DNA of 64,000 nt from Colicola sp016286205 (GCA_016286205.1 JAEESF010000003.1:138254-202253), one strand, 5' to 3'; counted from the first letter of the stretch, positions 8,771 through 18,027 are shown. Notes: generated from the letters alone by a model not told the origin. Translations and numbers: made by a program.

Positions 8771-9597
8771 TGTAGAAATTCTTTTTTCCATTGATGACAT
8801 TCATCGGTTCCTTTGGTCTCAGAGGCGCCAAACCCATGCCCACCTGTTAGGTATTGCACGTAACGATGGGGGATGTTTTCTGCCGTGAGAGCCGAGTCCA
8901 ACAATTCGGAGTTCTGGTATTTAACTATCGGGTCGTCCACGCAGTTGATGAGAAATACCGGTGGACAATCAGATGATATGTGTTGCTCGATAGATAGTGA
9001 ATCTTGCAAAGTGTGATTCCATTGACGCCATACGCCCAGAGCCGCACGACGGCTGCGCTTGTGCACATAGCGCTGGTCGGAGAAGGTGACTACTGGATAG
9101 ACAGGACAAAGCCATTTCGGCCTATATGCAGTGGTATTATGCGTATGGCTCAGCATCGTCAGGTGACCGCCAGCAGAGAAGCCCATGACACCGATACGTG
9201 TAGTGTCTATACGTAGCGAATCGGCCATGGAGAACACCTGCTCAAGCGCCCATTCTACATCACGAAGCATATTAGGGTACTTATTGCCTATACCCAGCAC
9301 GCGGTAGCCGAGAATATACGCGCTCACATTAGCCACACGGTATTGCAAGACAAACGCATTGATGCCATTTTGCTGTAACCACTCGGCCACACCGATGCCT
9401 TCTACCTTCATATCCAGCCAACTATAACTGCCTCCGGGACAAACGACAACACCGATGCCTGTATTGTTGGCGCTGTCGGCCAGATATGGTGTGAGCGACA
9501 CCTTATATCGATTAGGTGCTTTGATAGTGCCGGGCAAGGTCTTTGCCTGCAAACAACCACATAGTAGCAATATAAATATCAACCCCTTGAATCTCAT
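8746..9597 (-). CDS. secreted alpha/beta hydrolase (BD-FAE/acetylesterase-like)
   Basis: The start at 9597 gives ATGA coupling with the upstream fusion gene and a clean signal peptide (MRFKGLIFILLLCGCLQA). The Cys in LLLCGC could be a lipobox-like site, but this is uncertain. The oxyanion motif is VVVCPGGSY, the nucleophile elbow GFSAGGH carries the catalytic Ser, an Asp lies in CVDDPIV, and a His in TGGHGFG, so a full catalytic triad is visible. The family comprises esterases acting on acylated small molecules. Within the pigment operon it may trim or transfer an acyl or aryl ester in the periplasm; the substrate is unknown. Confidence 0.8.
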   Translation of the reverse strand: MRFKGLIFILLLCGCLQAKTLPGTIKAPNRYKVSLTPYLADSANNTGIGVVVCPGGSYSWLDMKVEGIGVAEWLQQNGINAFVLQYRVANVSAYILGYRVLGIGNKYPNMLRDVEWALEQVFSMADSLRIDTTRIGVMGFSAGGHLTMLSHTHNTTAYRPKWLCPVYPVVTFSDQRYVHKRSRRAALGVWRQWNHTLQDSLSIEQHISSDCPPVFLINCVDDPIVKYQNSELLDSALTAENIPHRYVQYLTGGHGFGASETKGTDECHQWKKEFLQWISNLNQ

Positions 9598-12083
9598 TGA
9601 TGCAATATGGTTTGAACAGTTTGAATAGACGTCATGATAGTGCCGCATATGCCACGCAAGAAGATATTTTGCCCGGTCATGTAGAAACCAGGGATTCGCG
9701 TAGCCACCGAACCTATAGGCTCGCTAAGACCGAACATAGCTCCTTCCGGCGTACGGTAATCGTCACGGAAGGTGAGTGATGTGGCGCTGAATATGTCAGC
9801 AATACACTGGTCTATGGTCGGATAGAGTTTGCGCACATGCACTAGCACCTCTTCCGCTTTACGCTGTTTGTAGGCTTCGTAGGCTACATAATCTTTTTTT
9901 CTGTCCGAATGCCATGGCGCCAGTTCTGCATAGTCGAGCGGCATAACTGTCTCAATCGTTCGTGCCCACTGCTGGTTCTTAGATGTCGGAGGAGTTAGCA
10001 CCAGGAGTCGTTGTTCCGGCAGGTAGTGCGTCACACTGTCAAAGGCCAGCGTCTCCGGCTTCAGACGAATATATAGTTTGAACGTGCCGAAGGTCTCCGG
10101 TGTTTGTTCGATGCGTTTGATCGTTGCAGGGCGATAGATGGGTAGGGATGTCAACGAGAGCAACTGCTTGGGATGTAAACTGTTGATAATCTGCGCGAAA
10201 CGGAAGGTGTCGGTCTGCGTCTTAACCACAAATGTATCGCAGTCCATCGTTATATTTGTGACGCATTGGCTGGTTAGCACACGTCCTCCGTGGCGGCTGA
10301 TATACATGGCCAGTTGGTCGGCCAGTTGTTGTGAGCCACCGATGATACGATATACACCTTTGGCTGATTTTTCCCATTCTTTTTCTCCAATCAAGTCAGC
10401 CGGTACATGGTCGAGAGTGGTGGGTTCAACGGGCAATGAGATACCTAATTCTTCCAGAGTCTGCCAAACAGCCTGCATTCCGGAGAGGAAGTGCAGTCCC
10501 GTTTGCCAAGTCTCACCGTCACGTTCGAACGAATATAGTCCGCCACCATATACGGGCATTTGTTCTAGTATAGTAATCGGATAGCCTTCTTTAGCCAGCA
10601 GTGCTCCGGTAAAGAGTCCTCCTACACCGGCACCTAAGATACCGATGGGCTGGTGGTGTGTATGCAAGAGAGAACTATAATAATACTCCATTGATTTTGC
10701 GCGACGTTTGTAGTTACGGCCCATGGACGCATCATCGGCTTGCAGAGTGGGCAGTATGGACAAATCCACATCGCTAGGGCGCATCATAAATTGACGTTTG
10801 CCGATATGGTCTATCATACCTTCGATTAGGAGAGGCTGAATAGGCAGGTGCAGTTGTTCTGCATAGTAGAACGCTCCGCGATGGAAACGACCTATTTCAC
10901 CGGTATAAGAACGAGTACCTTCGGGGAATACCAATACCGAATAGCCTTCATCGGTTAGACGACGAACTTGTTCAAGTTTGCGTTGCTCGTCCCAATCGAT
11001 GGGGAAGAAATCGGCTAATCGACAGAGAACGAAGTAGATAGGGTTCTTCCAGATATAATCCTTCACCATCACTGCGATTTTGGGACTAAGTGCCAAAATA
11101 GACATCACATCAATAAACGACTGATGGTTGGAAATGATGATGGATGGTTGTCCGCCAACCTCAATATTCTGCGGATTGTGAACATGTACACGCAGTCCGT
11201 TGATGGCCCATTGGTAGTGCTTGGCAAAACGTTGAACGATGCGGTGGTAGCGTGCACGGCTTTTCGCACCCTTGCCAAACAGCAAAAAATAGATAGGCGA
11301 AAGCGTTGATACAACCAACAACATAGTAGATCCAAACCAGAAGAAGGCGTAGATGGTCCTCCACCACATATTGATATAACCAAAGAAGAGAGCACCCAGA
11401 CATAGGAAGCAGTTGAGGATACTAATTCGTGTGAAATCGCGCGCCGGACGGAAATGGCTGACGCGTTCCTCTTTTGGCGGATAGTAAACGCGAATAGGTA
11501 CAGGGATGAGCGGTACATTGTGCCATGCTGCGAAAACCAGCAATTCCAATTCCGCTTCATAACGACTGGTCAGGATAGACAGTCCATGTAACCTGTGCAG
11601 CGGATAGATTCGCATTCCGGTCTGCGTATCCGGCAGATTGATAGTGGTTTGCAGGCGAAACCAGAAATTAGAGAACCGATTGGCAAACTTACTTTTGCCA
11701 GGCATGTTTTCGTCTGTGAACTGACGGCTACCAACAATGAGCGCGTTAGGATGCAGATCCAGAGCCTGAATGAGCAACGGGATATCTTCCGCGTAGTGTT
11801 GACCATCGCCATCAAGTGTAACAGCATAGTCAAATCCCATTTCTAGCGCTTTGCGGAAACCCGTTTTGAGTGCTGCACCTTTACCGCGGTTACTATTGTG
11901 GGTAACAAGGATGATTGGGAACTCCAATTCACCTAGCATACGAAGCGTATCATCGGTGCTACCATCCACTACCACGATGATATCGCGCACGAAATCATGA
12001 ACGCGTTTCACTACATCGACAATGGTACCTGCGTTGTTATAGGTTGGAATTAGAGCACATATATGTTGCTGAGAATTGTGCAT
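9594..12083 (-). CDS. three-domain fusion: GT2 glycosyltransferase, PlsC acyltransferase, FAD-dependent oxidoreductase
   Basis: Residues 1-230 are a GT2 dolichyl-phosphate-sugar-synthase-like domain (IPTYNNAG, VVDGSTDDT, TLDGDGQHYAED). Two hydrophobic helices follow (about 222-270). Residues about 300-440 are a lysophospholipid acyltransferase with NHQSFID at 319-325 and FPEGTRS at 386-392. From about 480 to the end is a Rossmann FAD domain (GILGAGVGG, then LEQMPVYGGGLYSF), like the phytoene-desaturase/carotenoid-oxidoreductase group. Glycosyltransferase-acyltransferase pairs are known in aryl-polyene clusters; the third domain joined in one 829-residue chain is notable. It probably handles glycosylation or acylation and oxidation of the polyene lipid at the inner membrane. 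Confidence 0.85.
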   Translation of the reverse strand: MHNSQQHICALIPTYNNAGTIVDVVKRVHDFVRDIIVVVDGSTDDTLRMLGELEFPIILVTHNSNRGKGAALKTGFRKALEMGFDYAVTLDGDGQHYAEDIPLLIQALDLHPNALIVGSRQFTDENMPGKSKFANRFSNFWFRLQTTINLPDTQTGMRIYPLHRLHGLSILTSRYEAELELLVFAAWHNVPLIPVPIRVYYPPKEERVSHFRPARDFTRISILNCFLCLGALFFGYINMWWRTIYAFFWFGSTMLLVVSTLSPIYFLLFGKGAKSRARYHRIVQRFAKHYQWAINGLRVHVHNPQNIEVGGQPSIIISNHQSFIDVMSILALSPKIAVMVKDYIWKNPIYFVLCRLADFFPIDWDEQRKLEQVRRLTDEGYSVLVFPEGTRSYTGEIGRFHRGAFYYAEQLHLPIQPLLIEGMIDHIGKRQFMMRPSDVDLSILPTLQADDASMGRNYKRRAKSMEYYYSSLLHTHHQPIGILGAGVGGLFTGALLAKEGYPITILEQMPVYGGGLYSFERDGETWQTGLHFLSGMQAVWQTLEELGISLPVEPTTLDHVPADLIGEKEWEKSAKGVYRIIGGSQQLADQLAMYISRHGGRVLTSQCVTNITMDCDTFVVKTQTDTFRFAQIINSLHPKQLLSLTSLPIYRPATIKRIEQTPETFGTFKLYIRLKPETLAFDSVTHYLPEQRLLVLTPPTSKNQQWARTIETVMPLDYAELAPWHSDRKKDYVAYEAYKQRKAEEVLVHVRKLYPTIDQCIADIFSATSLTFRDDYRTPEGAMFGLSEPIGSVATRIPGFYMTGQNIFLRGICGTIMTSIQTVQTILHQ

Positions 12084-12387
12084 AAGGATTGTTCTCGTCG
12101 TGTATATCTATTGTATAATTGTTTTCGTCGTGTAGGGTGATTACGAAGTAGACCTCCATGTCTGGTGTAATGGCTTTGCGGAACTTCAGATTGCGAATGG
12201 ACTGCAGTCGTATGTTCTTTCCGATATGTAGTGCTAACAGTTCCTCCGCAATCTGTACCAAGCATGCTCCGGGAACAATAGGGTGCCCAGGAAAATGGCC
12301 GGCAAAGATAGGGTGGGCAGCATTGAAGCGAACACGATACTCACTTCCAGTTTCAGCTACTGTGTATAGATTATTTCGTAACAACAT
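12037..12387 (-). CDS. FabZ-like hotdog dehydratase
   Basis: This 116-residue single hotdog domain carries HPIFAGHFPGHPIVPGACL, the FabZ/FabA motif with the catalytic His in GHFPG. It would dehydrate 3-hydroxyacyl-ACP to the enoyl form, giving the conjugated double bonds of a polyene. Its 3' end overlaps the fusion gene start by 47 nt and its 5' end overlaps the LolA-like gene by 17 nt, so it is tightly coupled. It is shorter than housekeeping FabZ (about 145 residues). Confidence 0.82.
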   Translation of the reverse strand: MLLRNNLYTVAETGSEYRVRFNAAHPIFAGHFPGHPIVPGACLVQIAEELLALHIGKNIRLQSIRNLKFRKAITPDMEVYFVITLHDENNYTIDIHDENNPYAQFSATYMCSNSNL

Positions 12388-12832
12388 TGTGAAATTCGAT
12401 TAGCGTATCGTTTCCGTTCGTTTCGTGCAAATGTACTTTCTGAGCAATCTGAGTGGCCGGATCGAGTGTAATAACGATGTTACGGAACATGTGCTTATAC
12501 TCGCGTTTACGCGGTGTGAGCGTATATACATTACCCGATTGCTGTACATCGAAATCCTGACTCGGCTGCAGATTCGCTCCCGAGACAGACTGCATAATCA
12601 TCTGCAGCAAGCGTTGTATCTGCGGATTGACGTTCGATTGCTTCCCATCCAGCATCCATACGTACTGATCCGGTTTGAGATACTCCCAACGTATGTACTC
12701 CGGGGCACGATACGTGAGGTGTCCTTTAGCCACTTGCGGTTCGGAAAGCATAGCAACCTGTTTGGTTTGTACGAAGTCTGCTTCCAGAGAGATTATGAGA
12801 CTTAAAATCAATGCTAACATCTTAATTAACAA
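12371..12832 (-). CDS. LolA-like periplasmic carrier
   Basis: A short signal peptide (MLIKMLALILSLIISLEA) is followed by a LolA-type pattern: ADFVQTKQVAMLSEPQVAKG, YRAPEYIRWEYLKPDQYVW, LDGK, and a later ITLDPATQIAQKVHLHE. At 153 residues it is shorter than LolA of the lipoprotein pathway (about 200). Aryl-polyene clusters regularly encode such an outer-membrane-lipoprotein-carrier homologue, thought to shuttle the lipidated pigment across the periplasm. Partner: the MMPL exporter at 5289-7484. Confidence 0.8.
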   Translation of the reverse strand: MLIKMLALILSLIISLEADFVQTKQVAMLSEPQVAKGHLTYRAPEYIRWEYLKPDQYVWMLDGKQSNVNPQIQRLLQMIMQSVSGANLQPSQDFDVQQSGNVYTLTPRKREYKHMFRNIVITLDPATQIAQKVHLHETNGNDTLIEFHNVVTK

Positions 12833-13181
12833 CTAAATAGCAGCCCGCCATGATAAACAATATCCCGACCCACTGCGTCCATGCGATATGTTCGTGAAAA
12901 ACCAACATAGCGGCTATCATACCAAACACATATGCAATACTGCTGAGTGGGTATGCTTGTGAGAACGACCAGTGTTTGAGGATATACATCCACATTAGCC
13001 CGGCAATGGTAAACGATACGCCACATGCCAACCACCACCAGTTAGTCAGCTGCGAGGCAATGAAAGACCATGTCCACGAAGCTTTGCCCATCGCTTTGAG
13101 CGCTAGTTTCATGAATAGTTGTCCTCCGCAGAGGAAGAGACTTTGTATGATAGCCAGTAACAGCAAACGTAGAGTATTCAT
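12822..13181 (-). CDS. EamA/SMR-type small membrane transporter
   Basis: This 119-residue protein has four hydrophobic helices (about 4-22, 41-62, 70-88 and 97-117). The order LKHWSFSQAYPLSSIAYVFG followed by FHEHIAWTQWVGILFIMAG is typical of half-size EamA/ArnE-ArnF-like proteins. Relatives flip undecaprenyl-linked sugars or export small molecules. In the pigment operon it may flip a sugar carrier for the GT2 domain; this is inference. Its stop overlaps the LolA-like gene by 11 nt. Confidence 0.78.
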   Translation of the reverse strand: MNTLRLLLLAIIQSLFLCGGQLFMKLALKAMGKASWTWSFIASQLTNWWWLACGVSFTIAGLMWMYILKHWSFSQAYPLSSIAYVFGMIAAMLVFHEHIAWTQWVGILFIMAGCYLVVN

Positions 13182-13183
13182 AC

Positions 13184-14908
13184 CTATGATTGATAGTTAA
13201 ACACGTGAGCTCGTGCTATATTTTGTGTCTTACTGTGAATATGCTCGAGCACCTCATCCCATTCCGGCACCAATTCGTCAAACTCAAGAATCAGAGCTGT
13301 TCGAATGCGTCCCAATGCCATTTGGTTGGTAACGTCTTGCACAGCACTTGCATACGATTCTACCCCCTGAGCATAAGTGATATTATAACCATGATTACCG
13401 GTCTGAATAGCAATCATCGATGCGATAGTGTTGTGCGTCGATTGAATGAAGGGCGTTGGTTTGAGCTCTTGCTCGTTGGTCTGTAGCATATCCAGTAGGA
13501 AACGCATCGATTGCTGCATGCAGCCCCATTGTGTGGCACAGAGAATAGCATCCGGCATCTCTATTCCGGCCAGACGCAATGCTTTGCGAGCCACCGCAAC
13601 CAATTGACGTGTCTGAACGGTCATTCGGCGTGCTTCTGCAGCCGATACCAATGCTGTAATTTCCTCCGGAGCGATATGCTCTACGCTGACAACCTGTTGC
13701 ATTTTGCCCTGCTGAATATTCGCTACGGAGAGGTCAACGGCTTGATCGCAAAGTACTAATGAAGACTCATTGCCACCAAAACCAAAGGCGTTGCAGAGCA
13801 CATGATGCAGTGGTTGGCGCATCGTATGCGGAATTGGCTGAATCAATCCTTCTGCCGTGTGTGCCCAACGCAAGTTGGCGGGAATAAACCCTTCACGCAG
13901 AGCCATAACGCAGAAAGCCGCTTCCAAGCCACCACTAGCTGAGGTGGTATGTCCTGTAAATGCTTTGGTACTACTGATAGCAGGCATCTGTGAACCAAAC
14001 AGACGCATCAGAGCAGCCGATTCACTCAAGTCATTATTAGGTGTAGCGGTGCCATGTGCATTGATGTAATCGATATCTTGTGGTTGTAGTTGGGCCATTC
14101 GGATGGCCTTGCTCATTGCCAGATAGGCACCCTCTCCATTTTCGGACGAAGCCGTTTGGTGGAAGGCGTCGCAGGTGTTGGCATAACCTCCTACATAAGC
14201 CAGAATCTGTGCTCCACGGGCTATGGCATCGGCTTCGTCTTCTATGACCAAATAACCGGCACCTTCTCCCAAATTCAGGCCGGCACGTGTGGAATCAAAT
14301 GGACGACATGGTTCATTATCGAGAATCATCAATGTTCTGAACCCATTAAAATGGAAACGGCTCAGACTCTCGCATCCTCCTACCAACGCACGTTTGATTT
14401 GACCGGTACGCAGCATATCTGCTCCTACCATGATGGAATTGAGAGCAGAAGAGCAGGCGGTGGAAGGCGTTGTGACAAATCCGAAAGAACCTAACTCGCG
14501 CGCGATAGCTAACGTGGATTCTCCTGCTTCATGCAGCGCGATAGTCTCGGTATGTCTACCCTCATGATACTCGTTCCAGTACTGCTCGGTTAGGTCCATA
14601 CCACCCACTGTCGTTCCTGAAATAAAGGCCATGTCGCTGCTTGGCTGCAAGTTGGCTTGTTTCAAGGCTTCGCGAGCTGCAATCAATCCTAACAATGACG
14701 AACGAGGCATAGGTTGATCGCCTATGCCGGCCAACGAGCGCAGTTGTTCGTTGGTGTACTTGACTTCGCCTACTGGTAGTTGGTGCACGCTCCGCAGATA
14801 GCGCATCGGGCCTATTCCCGATTGCTCATTCAGCAGAGCTTGCCGTGTCTCTTCGCAATTGGTACCAATAGCGCTAACAACTCCTATGCCGGTAACAACG
14901 ATTCTCAC
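13184..14908 (-). CDS. beta-ketoacyl-ACP synthase fused to a chain-length-factor-like domain
   Basis: Residues 1 to about 390 are a complete KAS-I/II fold with Cys152 (TACSS), His285 (AHGTATPNND) and His320 (KAFTGH), so the C-H-H triad is intact. Residues about 400-574 form a second, half-thiolase domain (PTPFIQSTHNTIASMIAIQT, then YAQGVESYASA) that resembles the Ketoacyl-synt_2 chain-length-factor family usually encoded as a separate aryl-polyene gene. The pair would elongate the polyene and set its length. The start overlaps the upstream ACP stop as ATGA. Confidence 0.85.
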   Translation of the reverse strand: MRIVVTGIGVVSAIGTNCEETRQALLNEQSGIGPMRYLRSVHQLPVGEVKYTNEQLRSLAGIGDQPMPRSSLLGLIAAREALKQANLQPSSDMAFISGTTVGGMDLTEQYWNEYHEGRHTETIALHEAGESTLAIARELGSFGFVTTPSTACSSALNSIMVGADMLRTGQIKRALVGGCESLSRFHFNGFRTLMILDNEPCRPFDSTRAGLNLGEGAGYLVIEDEADAIARGAQILAYVGGYANTCDAFHQTASSENGEGAYLAMSKAIRMAQLQPQDIDYINAHGTATPNNDLSESAALMRLFGSQMPAISSTKAFTGHTTSASGGLEAAFCVMALREGFIPANLRWAHTAEGLIQPIPHTMRQPLHHVLCNAFGFGGNESSLVLCDQAVDLSVANIQQGKMQQVVSVEHIAPEEITALVSAAEARRMTVQTRQLVAVARKALRLAGIEMPDAILCATQWGCMQQSMRFLLDMLQTNEQELKPTPFIQSTHNTIASMIAIQTGNHGYNITYAQGVESYASAVQDVTNQMALGRIRTALILEFDELVPEWDEVLEHIHSKTQNIARAHVFNYQS

Positions 14909-15162
14909 TTGGTGCGATTAGCTTGGATATATTCGGCCATAGTGCGTACGGAGCGGAAGATGGCTTTGCCGGCTTTCGGGTCTGCCAACTTGATGCCGTA
15001 CTCACGGTCAAGTAACATGATTAGTTCAAGTGCATCGATCGAATCCAATCCAAGGCCCTCTCCAAACAGAGGTGCATCGGTGTCGATGTCTGCGGGTGTC
15101 ATTTCTTCAAAGTTCAGTGCTTCAATAATTTGTGCTTTAAGTGTTTCGATTAATTGTTCCAT
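14905..15162 (-). CDS. acyl carrier protein 1
   Basis: This 85-residue acidic helical protein has the phosphopantetheine site GLDSIDALEL, with Ser41. It is longer than a housekeeping ACP and has a Lys/Arg-rich end (RSVRTMAEYIQANRTK). It carries the growing chain for the ketosynthases around it. It sits between the KS-CLF fusion and the half-KS, with short overlaps on both sides. Confidence 0.9.
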   Translation of the reverse strand: MEQLIETLKAQIIEALNFEEMTPADIDTDAPLFGEGLGLDSIDALELIMLLDREYGIKLADPKAGKAIFRSVRTMAEYIQANRTK

Positions 15163-15701
15163 ATAATTTGTATTTTTGCATAATACGTATCAGCGGCGCT
15201 ACATTCGCACCAACCAACCAGAGCCGATTGTGGTGCAGAAGGTTGTTGTAGCGTAGTCTTCACGATTGGTAATAGTTGCTCAGCCTCTGCCAAGATATAA
15301 AAAGCAGTCTCTGCTGTATAGTGATTGCGGATGGCAATCTCCGCTGTCACGATATTGGGTAGGGTATAAACAAATAGTGCCGGGGCAGGATAGTAATTGC
15401 TTGGTGCTATTGTTTGTATGAAATCTGTGTCATTCTTGATGCTCGCACTTCTGTTGGCGAATATAACGGCTCTATTGGTCGGAAGTTCGTTCCCCGCTTC
15501 TTTTTCCGCTTGCAGCAGTAGTTCGCTTGCTACAAATCCCAATCGGCTTAGTGTGTCCATCTTGTAGAACCGTGGATAGTCGGATATGCGGCTACGGTAC
15601 AATTCGCTGAGTAGTTTCTCTCCGCGTTCTGTTACCGCCAGTTCTTGTCCGTCCAAACGAACCGAGGTAGGAGTTATTTCTATTTCGTGCGTTACTCGCA
15701 T
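15150..15701 (-). CDS. half ketosynthase-like protein without catalytic Cys
   Basis: This 183-residue protein resembles the N-terminal half of a thiolase-fold ketosynthase (MDTLSRLGFVASELLL, FANRSASIKNDTDF, TLPNIVTAEIAIRNHYTAET). Where a KS has the nucleophile Cys, the sequence reads LPNIVTAEIAI, and the downstream His motifs are absent because the chain stops. It resembles the C-terminal domain of the KS-CLF fusion. A structural partner or chain-length role is more likely than catalysis. The gene overlaps the next KS by 10 nt. Confidence 0.65.
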   Translation of the reverse strand: MRVTHEIEITPTSVRLDGQELAVTERGEKLLSELYRSRISDYPRFYKMDTLSRLGFVASELLLQAEKEAGNELPTNRAVIFANRSASIKNDTDFIQTIAPSNYYPAPALFVYTLPNIVTAEIAIRNHYTAETAFYILAEAEQLLPIVKTTLQQPSAPQSALVGWCECSAADTYYAKIQIIWNN

Positions 15702-16729
15702 GTCAGTAGTATGGCTGCATTAGTGCCACCGAAACCGGATAGCATTTTTATGAATTGTTTACCCTGAATAGCCTGTTTCTCGTTGGAGATGCAGAGCGGA
15801 TAACTTGTTCCGCATAAATTGTATCCTTTGGCTGCAGGAAGAATCTGTTCCTCCACGCATAGCATACCAATGATGGTTTCTACTACACCTGCCGCTCCCA
15901 TCGTATGACCATAATAGCCTTTGAGAGCACAAATAGGCAGTTTATCTATAGCTGCGCGGTGCAGCGCTATCGATTCCATCTCATCGTTGTAGAGCGTAGC
16001 TGTGCCATGTACTCCGGCAAAAGCCAGTTGCTGAATGTCGCTTTTCGCGAGCACATCCTGCAAGCACAAGTATGCGCCTTCGCCTGTGCGACTCGGAGCC
16101 GACAGATGATTCGCATCGTTGTGAATACTTCCTGCCGTCAAATGCCAGTTTGCATTCCGTTTGCTCGTCCAAATGATAGTGGCAGCGGCTTCTCCCAGGT
16201 TTAGACCTTTACGCTCGGCATCAAACGGACGACATGCTTCCGGAGATAGGGCTTTGAATGCTTGGAAACCACTTACGATGAATCTGCTCTGTATGTCGCA
16301 TCCAATCACGATAGCCGTTTCGTACAATTGTGCATCTAGTAGGCGCATAGACGTTACTTGAGCGCACACGCCTGATGTGCAAGCATTGCTTACCACAATC
16401 GGCGGATTCGGATTGCCAAAATGGCGGGCAATGGATTCTGCTGGGGTCAGCAAATCGAGGTTATCTCCTTTAGTCGTACTAATGACGAAGACTACTGATT
16501 CAGCTGACGGATCTATTTGTGCTTCTGCTATTGCTTGTTCTGCACATTGGATGCATAGTGGCACAAACGACTGTGGCTTTTCAAACAGCGAAGCATAGAA
16601 CGGCTCAACCGATTCAAAACGGTCGGTATATAGACGAGCCGCGGTCTTTCCAGCCAAAATAGCCTTAAAATTAGCAGTTGAGCCAACAGCCAATGGCGAG
16701 ATGATACTATGTCCTATGCAACTGATCAT
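15692..16729 (-). CDS. beta-ketoacyl-ACP synthase
   Basis: A longer reading from 16765 exists, but ATG at 16729 gives ATGA coupling with the dehydratase stop and a family-like start (MISCIGHSIISPLAVGS). The 345-residue protein has Cys117 (NACTSG), His241 (VHGTATLYND) and His275 (KGYYGHTMGAAG), so it is a full catalytic KS. It is shorter than FabF (about 410), lacking some surface loops. It probably forms a heteromer with the half-KS encoded next to it. Confidence 0.85.
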   Translation of the reverse strand: MISCIGHSIISPLAVGSTANFKAILAGKTAARLYTDRFESVEPFYASLFEKPQSFVPLCIQCAEQAIAEAQIDPSAESVVFVISTTKGDNLDLLTPAESIARHFGNPNPPIVVSNACTSGVCAQVTSMRLLDAQLYETAIVIGCDIQSRFIVSGFQAFKALSPEACRPFDAERKGLNLGEAAATIIWTSKRNANWHLTAGSIHNDANHLSAPSRTGEGAYLCLQDVLAKSDIQQLAFAGVHGTATLYNDEMESIALHRAAIDKLPICALKGYYGHTMGAAGVVETIIGMLCVEEQILPAAKGYNLCGTSYPLCISNEKQAIQGKQFIKMLSGFGGTNAAILLTCE

Positions 16730-17151
16730 TCGTCCACTAATGCTAGTTTGATGGTCGTTTGACAAATCAGTTCATCGCCTACATAAGTGTTGCAATCCAG
16801 TAAACTGATATTTGCCACTTCTTGCACTACTTTTGCTTCTGTCTCCAACCGTTCGCCTATATGCGGCAGACGCGTAGCCTGCATATGTTTGATGGCTCCG
16901 ATATAACCGATGCGAATGGTCTGTTTTTGTTCGTGTTGTACCCATCCTGCGCGCACAGCACATGTCTGCGCAGCATGCTCCATGAGCCCTGCTATAGGTA
17001 GTACGCCGTTGATTACCAGCGGATTGTCTTCTCGGATGCAGTACGCGGTACGCACTTGCTCTGGCGAAGCATATAGCAATTCCTCCACAAATACGAACGG
17101 TGGTCTTTGCGGAATATACTCCAATATGTCAAGTTTTGTACTCACGCCCAA
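16726..17151 (-). CDS. hotdog-fold dehydratase, ApeP/FabA-like
   Basis: This 141-residue hotdog protein begins LEYIPQRPPFVFVEEL, the FabZ/ApeP opening motif, and has INGVLPIAGLMEHAAQ where FabZ has GHFPG...MAQ. The FabZ-type catalytic His is not present at that place, but the Glu in LMEHAAQ is, as in aryl-polyene-type dehydratases. It likely works as the second dehydratase or in a pair with the one at 12037-12387. Confidence 0.75.
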   Translation of the reverse strand: MGVSTKLDILEYIPQRPPFVFVEELLYASPEQVRTAYCIREDNPLVINGVLPIAGLMEHAAQTCAVRAGWVQHEQKQTIRIGYIGAIKHMQATRLPHIGERLETEAKVVQEVANISLLDCNTYVGDELICQTTIKLALVDE

Positions 17152-18020
17152 AAATCGTAAAAATTAAACCACTGGTATGGATACTGACGTGTCATTCGCT
17201 CGATATGTTCAGCATATTGCCGAGCCAAATCTTTTGGCCTTTCATGTCGAGGCAGAGTGGTGTCCACTTGCAATTGCTCTGTGAAGATATGGTATCTGTT
17301 CCATTTTTCTTTGATGACAAAGCATAGAACAACAGGGCGTCTCAACGATGCACTCAGCACGAATGGTCCGGCTGGCAGTTGTGCTTCGCTGCCAAGAATG
17401 GTGCAGCCAATCGTCTTGTCGTTTTGAGCCATCTTCCGGTCTCCAGCAATCGCAAGTACTTCGCCGGCTTGCAATATCTCGTTGATACGATAGATATGAC
17501 TCATGTCGTTAGGAAAGACGGTTATCATTCCCATGTTGTTCTTCGCTAGTACTTTGGCACGCTGTTCCATCACTACTTCCGATTCCCCTCCAAACGCCAA
17601 GATATTCATTCTTTTCTCTGGCGTGCTGAGGCTGTATGCTGCCATTTCGCTATTGCCAACATGTGAAAATAGTAAGATAAATCCTTCCGGTTGATTAGTA
17701 CGGCCATAGAAGTGCTCGCTGTTATCCACTTGATAGTCAAAATGACGACCGGCATAAACTGCAAATCGGTCCACAATGGCTTCTCCAAAGGTGTAGAAAC
17801 TACGATATGTTGCCCAGATGGATGCCCAACGACTGCGTCCCCAACGGCGATGATAGCGATATATGCTGCGGGTGGCAGAAGGACGAACGATGATATACCA
17901 TATCAGCCATAAGTTCATCACGGCATACATGACCCGAACATCCACATAGCGGAAAATACTGACAAGCGCTTTCTGCATGCCATGTGTACCACCTGTTTGT
18001 CCAGACCACTGTTGTGCCAT
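17142..18020 (-). CDS. LpxL/HtrB-like lipid acyltransferase
   Basis: This 292-residue LPLAT-superfamily protein has a hydrophobic N-terminal helix (YAVMNLWLIWYIIV) and the catalytic region LLFSHVGNSEMAAYSL, where LpxL has H(X)4D/E. The start MAQQWSGQTGGTHGMQK fits the Trp-Gly-rich opening of acyltransferases in aryl-polyene clusters. It is expected to transfer an acyl (or the aryl-polyene) group onto a lipid at the inner leaflet. It overlaps the dehydratase gene by 10 nt and is separated from ACP 2 by 7 nt. Confidence 0.8.
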   Translation of the reverse strand: MAQQWSGQTGGTHGMQKALVSIFRYVDVRVMYAVMNLWLIWYIIVRPSATRSIYRYHRRWGRSRWASIWATYRSFYTFGEAIVDRFAVYAGRHFDYQVDNSEHFYGRTNQPEGFILLFSHVGNSEMAAYSLSTPEKRMNILAFGGESEVVMEQRAKVLAKNNMGMITVFPNDMSHIYRINEILQAGEVLAIAGDRKMAQNDKTIGCTILGSEAQLPAGPFVLSASLRRPVVLCFVIKEKWNRYHIFTEQLQVDTTLPRHERPKDLARQYAEHIERMTRQYPYQWFNFYDFWA

Positions 18021-18027
18021 AATTTAC

